This document shows, piece after piece, positions 60,645 to 64,000 of a stretch of 64,000 bases of DNA. This DNA comes from Meconema thalassinum. Its lineage: Eukaryota; Arthropoda; Insecta; Orthoptera; Tettigoniidae. A program made the translations under genes and the position numbers. The stretch's first letter is position 1, and each line of letters begins with the position of its first letter. Where the stretch lies: NCBI GenBank assembly GCA_946902985.2, contig OX336389.2, positions 790,934,979 to 790,998,978 on the forward strand, given 5' to 3'. The notes under the pieces are model-generated. The model searched no databases. It worked only from the letters and a program-made list of their open reading frames with translations, and was not told the origin of the DNA.

Positions 60645-61092
60645 CTTACCATAAGCTTATATATTGGCTTTTGTGTTGGCTTATATATGGGCTTTTGTAT
60701 TGGCTTATACGTTTAGACTTACTTTAAGACTGGCTATGACGTCACATTTAGTTCACCTAACCTAATGTAGCATATCATAACCTAACCCCATGTGTTGGCT
60801 TTTGTATTGGCTTATGTATAGGCTTTTGTGTTGGCTTTTGTGTTGGATTATATATTGGCTTTTGTGTTGGCTTATACGTTTAGACTTGCTTTAAGACTGG
60901 CTATAAAGTTACACTTAGTTCACCTAACCTAATGTAGCATATTACAACCTAACCTAACCCCATGGGTTGGCTTTTGTATTGGTTTATATATTGGCTTTTG
61001 TGTTGGTGTTTGTGTTGCCTTTTGTATTGGTTTATGTATTGGCTTTTGTGTTGGCTTATAAATAGGCTTTTGTGTTGGCTTATACGTTTACT
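60645..61092 (+). repeat. TTGGCTTTTGTGTTGGCTTA tandem repeats with a ~168-bp higher-order unit
   Basis: Many 10-20-bp variants of TTGGCTTTTGTGTTGGCTTA. The longer block TTATACGTTTAGACTT...CACCTAACCTAATGTAGCATAT...CCTAACCCCATG occurs twice (about 60707-60793 and 60875-60966). One TGACGTCA is at 60737. Adjacent to the right inverted repeat. Confidence 0.8.
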
Positions 61093-61484
61093 GTAACTCG
61101 GCAGTCATTTTCGCAATTGTTTTCGCTCAGTCGAACAACACTTTCCACCATCATTTCATTTCATCGGTTATTCATTTAATCATTCCCCAGGAAAGTGCGA
61201 TAGGTTTTAACAGCCGACACTGTTTTACATCCCATAGCTAACTGGTTAGCGCGCTAGGCTTTGGCTTAAAGTATCTCGAGTTCGATTGACTGCTACAAAC
61301 CATGGCATAAACCTCTGTGATTTATGGTTCATTCAAATATCGACTAATGCAAGCATGGCTATTATCTTGGTCAATACCATGCCCTGTGGCTCGGCAATCA
61401 TTCTTGCAATTGTTTTTTCAACCATTACAGTACAATCCATGATTTATCAAATAGCGATGAATGCATTGGTAAGCAATGTTGTCC
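61093..61484 (+). repeat. SINE-tail and tRNA-like remnants inside the right inverted repeat
   Basis: CATCATTTCATTTCATCGG, GAAAGTGCGATAGGTTTTAA and TAACTGGTTAGCGCGCTAGG match the antisense SINE F parts at 52318-52480. 61280-61380 matches 51800-51900 inversely. These SINE pieces occupy comparable places on both sides of the element. Confidence 0.6.
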
Positions 61485-62915
61485 ATTGGAAATGGGGTTG
61501 GAAATAGGTTGGCAATTGGAAAGGGGGATGTCAAGCCGAGTTCAACGACATCTCATTCCTCAAAATCCGACCATGCGTTCGGTTGATATCGGCTTTGCCC
61601 CTGATTGTATGGCGGGTTAGTATGTGACGTCACCAGGAAAGTAGGCTATGGGTCAACATTTTGGAATTGTGGAAAGGGGGTGTCAGCCCGATTTCAACGA
61701 CACCTCATTCGTCAAAATCCAACCATGCGTTCGGGAGAATCGCCTTTGCCCCTGCATGTATGGCGGGTTAGTATGTGACGTCACCAGGAAAGTAGGCTAT
61801 GGGTCAACATTTTGGAATTTTGGAAAGGGGGTGTCAGCCCGATTTCAACGACACCTCATTCGTCAAAATCCGACCATGCGTTCGGGGGATATCGGCTTTG
61901 CCCCTCAATGTATGGCGGGTTAGTATGTGACTTCATCAGGAAAGTAGGCTATGGGTCAACATTTTGGAATTTTGGGAAAAGGGGGGGGGGGGGGGGTGTC
62001 AGCCCGATTTCAACGACTCCTCATTCGTCAAAATCCGACCATGCGTTCGGGAGAATCGGCTTTGCCCCTGAATGTATGGCGAGTTAGTATGTGACGTTAC
62101 CAGGAAAGTAGGCTATGGGTCAACCTTTTTGAATTTTGGAAAGGGGGTGTCAGCCCGATTTCAACGACACCTCATTCGTCAAAATTCGACCATGCGTTCG
62201 GGGGATATCAGCTTTGCCCCTGAATGTATGGCGGGTTAGTATGTGATGTCACCACGAAAGTAGACTATGGGTCAACATTTTGGAATTTTGGAAAGGGGAG
62301 GGGGGTGTCAGCCCAATTTCAACGACACCTCATTCGTCAAAATCCGACCATGCGTACGGGGGATATCGGCTTTATCCCTGAATGTATGGTGGGTTAGTAT
62401 GTGACGTCACCAGGAAAGTAGGCTATGGGTCAACATTTTGGAATTTTTTGATCACACCTCGTTGTGACGTCAGCAGGAAAGTAGGCTATGGGTTAACATT
62501 TTGGAACTTTTTGATCACACCTCGTTGTGACGTCACCAGGAAAGTAGGCTAGTGGCCAACATTTTTGGAACTCTTTGATCACCCCCTCGTTGTGACGTCA
62601 CCAGGAAAGTAGGCTATGGATCAACATTTTGGAACTTTTCGATCGCACCTCGTATGTGAGGTTAGGTTAGGCTTGGTTAGATAATCCATGGCCGCCATTT
62701 TGGTTAGACGCTATTTTGGTTAACCGCCATTTTGGTTAGCCGGCATTTTGGTTAGCCGCACTTTTGGTTAGCTGCCATATTGGTTAGCCGCAATTTTGGT
62801 TAGGTGCCATCTTGGCCGCCGTCTTGTGACGTCATCGCCGCCATCTTGGATTTAGAGCGCGCCAAATTCAAAAACTGCTGACGGGGTGCTTTAGAGCTCT
62901 TACTGCCCCCCTACT
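61485..62915 (-). repeat. Right terminal inverted repeat of the Polinton, expanded
   Basis: Inverse counterpart of 50746-51460 but about twice as long. It has six to seven ~155-bp units (GGTGTCAGCCCGATTTCAAC, GGGGATATCGGCTTTGCCCC, CCAGGAAAGTAGGCTATGGG) and then three or four ~63-bp units. Perfect TGACGTCA occurs at 61625, 61776, 62402, 62465, 62528, 62593 and 62827; three units carry point changes in this site. A 16-G run is at 61981-61996. The outer ~200 bp has the GCCATTTTGGTTAG/GGCGGCCAAGATGG-type stretch. Confidence 0.9.
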
Positions 62916-62921
62916 TATATG
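62916..62921 (+). repeat. Right target-site duplication of the Polinton-like element
   Basis: TATATG, partner of TATATC at 50740-50745. Confidence 0.7.
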
Positions 62922-64000
62922 GTTTTTTTGGTAACGATTGAAGTAATGGGAATTTGTTCCAGGAATGTTATACCGAGGTATATTTTAGAGAATGCGATTC
63001 TTAAAGATCTTATTTGAAGATCCATTTAAAGTCACGATCTGATAACTTATAAGACAGATCTGATTATAAATATTTGGTGACATAATTCGCAAACATAAGA
63101 GTATGGAAGTTCATAAGAAATATATTGAAGAAAGAATTTATATGAGAATGTGATGTGATGTTAGTGAATACGAATTGCAACACATTATTGAAATAATAAG
63201 ATATTGAAGAAAGATTTAAGGGATATATCACAGCTCATAGGAAGCTTTATTGAAATGTGATTTATATAAAAGTAATATAATCGTTATTAGAAGACTAGTA
63301 TTTTATCATATTACCTGTTAAATTAATTCATCGATAAAACCAGTATTTTTATTAGATATTTTTATTAATGATGTTGAAACTGATAGAAGAATTTGTTAAC
63401 GTGAAGTTAGTTGATAATACTTTGTTATTTGAAAAGGAACTGCGAAGTATCTCTAAGAGGGAGATTTTTATTATTCCCGTGTTGACGGAGGTATTTGTTG
63501 GAAGTATGACAATGAGCATTGTGAAGCCATTGGTCAATTGTTGAAAGAATGTGTGTAGTGACAGATTTGCGCATGATTTTGATGTTGAAAATAGGATGAG
63601 TTAAGAAGAAGCAGTATTGTTGGTGTTTATTAATATTTGAATTTATTGAAATACACTCATAGTGTTGAAACTCCTGGAAAGTAGTAGGACAGCGAATCCT
63701 AGTTGAAGTTGTATCCGAAAGAAATTATAGGAACAATGGATCTTTGTTGAAACATAGAATAAACTGAGTTCTCTTTAAATGGTTCTAATCAGAGATTGAA
63801 TTTACGGTAATTATTCAATGAATTGGAAGATTATATTTTTATTAAGTATTTTTATTTTGATGATAGACCAGTTATAGGAGGTCAATGAACTATGTCTTTA
63901 CTTAGTTGCACGGATTATAGAATCCCGAATTGTAATAGTTTCCCGAATAAGACATACTATGGTGAAGATATTTTCTTAAGTCTGTAGGAATTTAAGTGGG
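62922..64000. other. Right flank, no gene recognised
   Basis: AT-rich sequence, no coding or repeat assignment. A short antisense frame at 63352-63537 has no motif. Confidence 0.4.

Larger units (their letters stand above)
50746..62915 (+). mobile_element. Polinton (Maverick)-like element, 12.17 kb, decayed
   Basis: Ends are 5'-AGTAGGGGGGCAGTAAGAG and its inverse ...CTTACTGCCCCCCTACT, flanked by TATATC/TATATG. AG...CT termini, 6-bp duplications, long inverted repeats and a protein-primed DNA polymerase B are established Polinton hallmarks. Inside, in order: left inverted repeat, antisense SINEs, a SINE B, a cassette array (54.2-55.6 kb), broken pPolB (55.6-59.0 kb), a broken small gene (59.66-59.94 kb), a tandem-repeat region, and an expanded right inverted repeat. 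Typical autonomous Polintons are 15-20 kb and also carry retroviral-type integrase, FtsK-like ATPase, adenovirus-type protease and capsid genes. None was recognised here, so this is an internally deleted or strongly decayed copy of a virus-related transposon. Confidence 0.9.

Overview
The window is eukaryotic, AT-rich, repeat-dense DNA. Coding traces are fragments of mobile elements in broken frames. Families of tRNA-derived SINEs with A/B-box heads, LINE reverse-transcriptase debris, TTA/GT microsatellites, fold-back elements and a Polinton (Maverick) suggest an arthropod. The SINE style (double box B, a GTGGTTTCCCACTTCTA-type core) looks to me like large polyneopteran insect genomes such as Orthoptera or stick insects, but that is a guess from recall. 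I found no convincing host exon, rRNA, functional tRNA or CRISPR array, so this is best read as intergenic or deep intronic sequence.

Layout. 1-212 is a LINE 3' end. 3132-10551 is bounded by a 29-bp inverted repeat (28/29 match). It holds tandem duplications, a SINE, an antisense LINE reverse-transcriptase fragment and a DDE-type transposase fragment. 10.6-23.1 kb is mostly unrecognised DNA with scattered SINEs. Two copies of one unclassified DNA transposon, in opposite orientation, lie at 23184-25279 and 41699-44873, each flanked by TATA. Between them are SINEs, a 292-bp duplication, a fold-back element inside a diverged tandem array, and two Helitron-like candidates, one carrying a 128-bp minisatellite. 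45.2-47.8 kb holds two large palindromes among SINEs; the larger (46217-47290) sits inside a SINE.

The main object is a 12.17-kb Polinton-like element at 50746-62915. It has AG...CT ends, a 6-bp target duplication with one mismatch, and long inverted repeats built of iterated TGACGTCA-containing units. Inside are a decayed protein-primed DNA polymerase B, a decayed small Polinton-type gene and a leader array of duplicated exon-like cassettes. Integrase, packaging ATPase, protease and capsid genes were not recognised, so it looks like an internally deleted, inactive copy. SINEs have inserted into it.

All functional statements rest on recognising motifs by eye; no alignment or database search was run.
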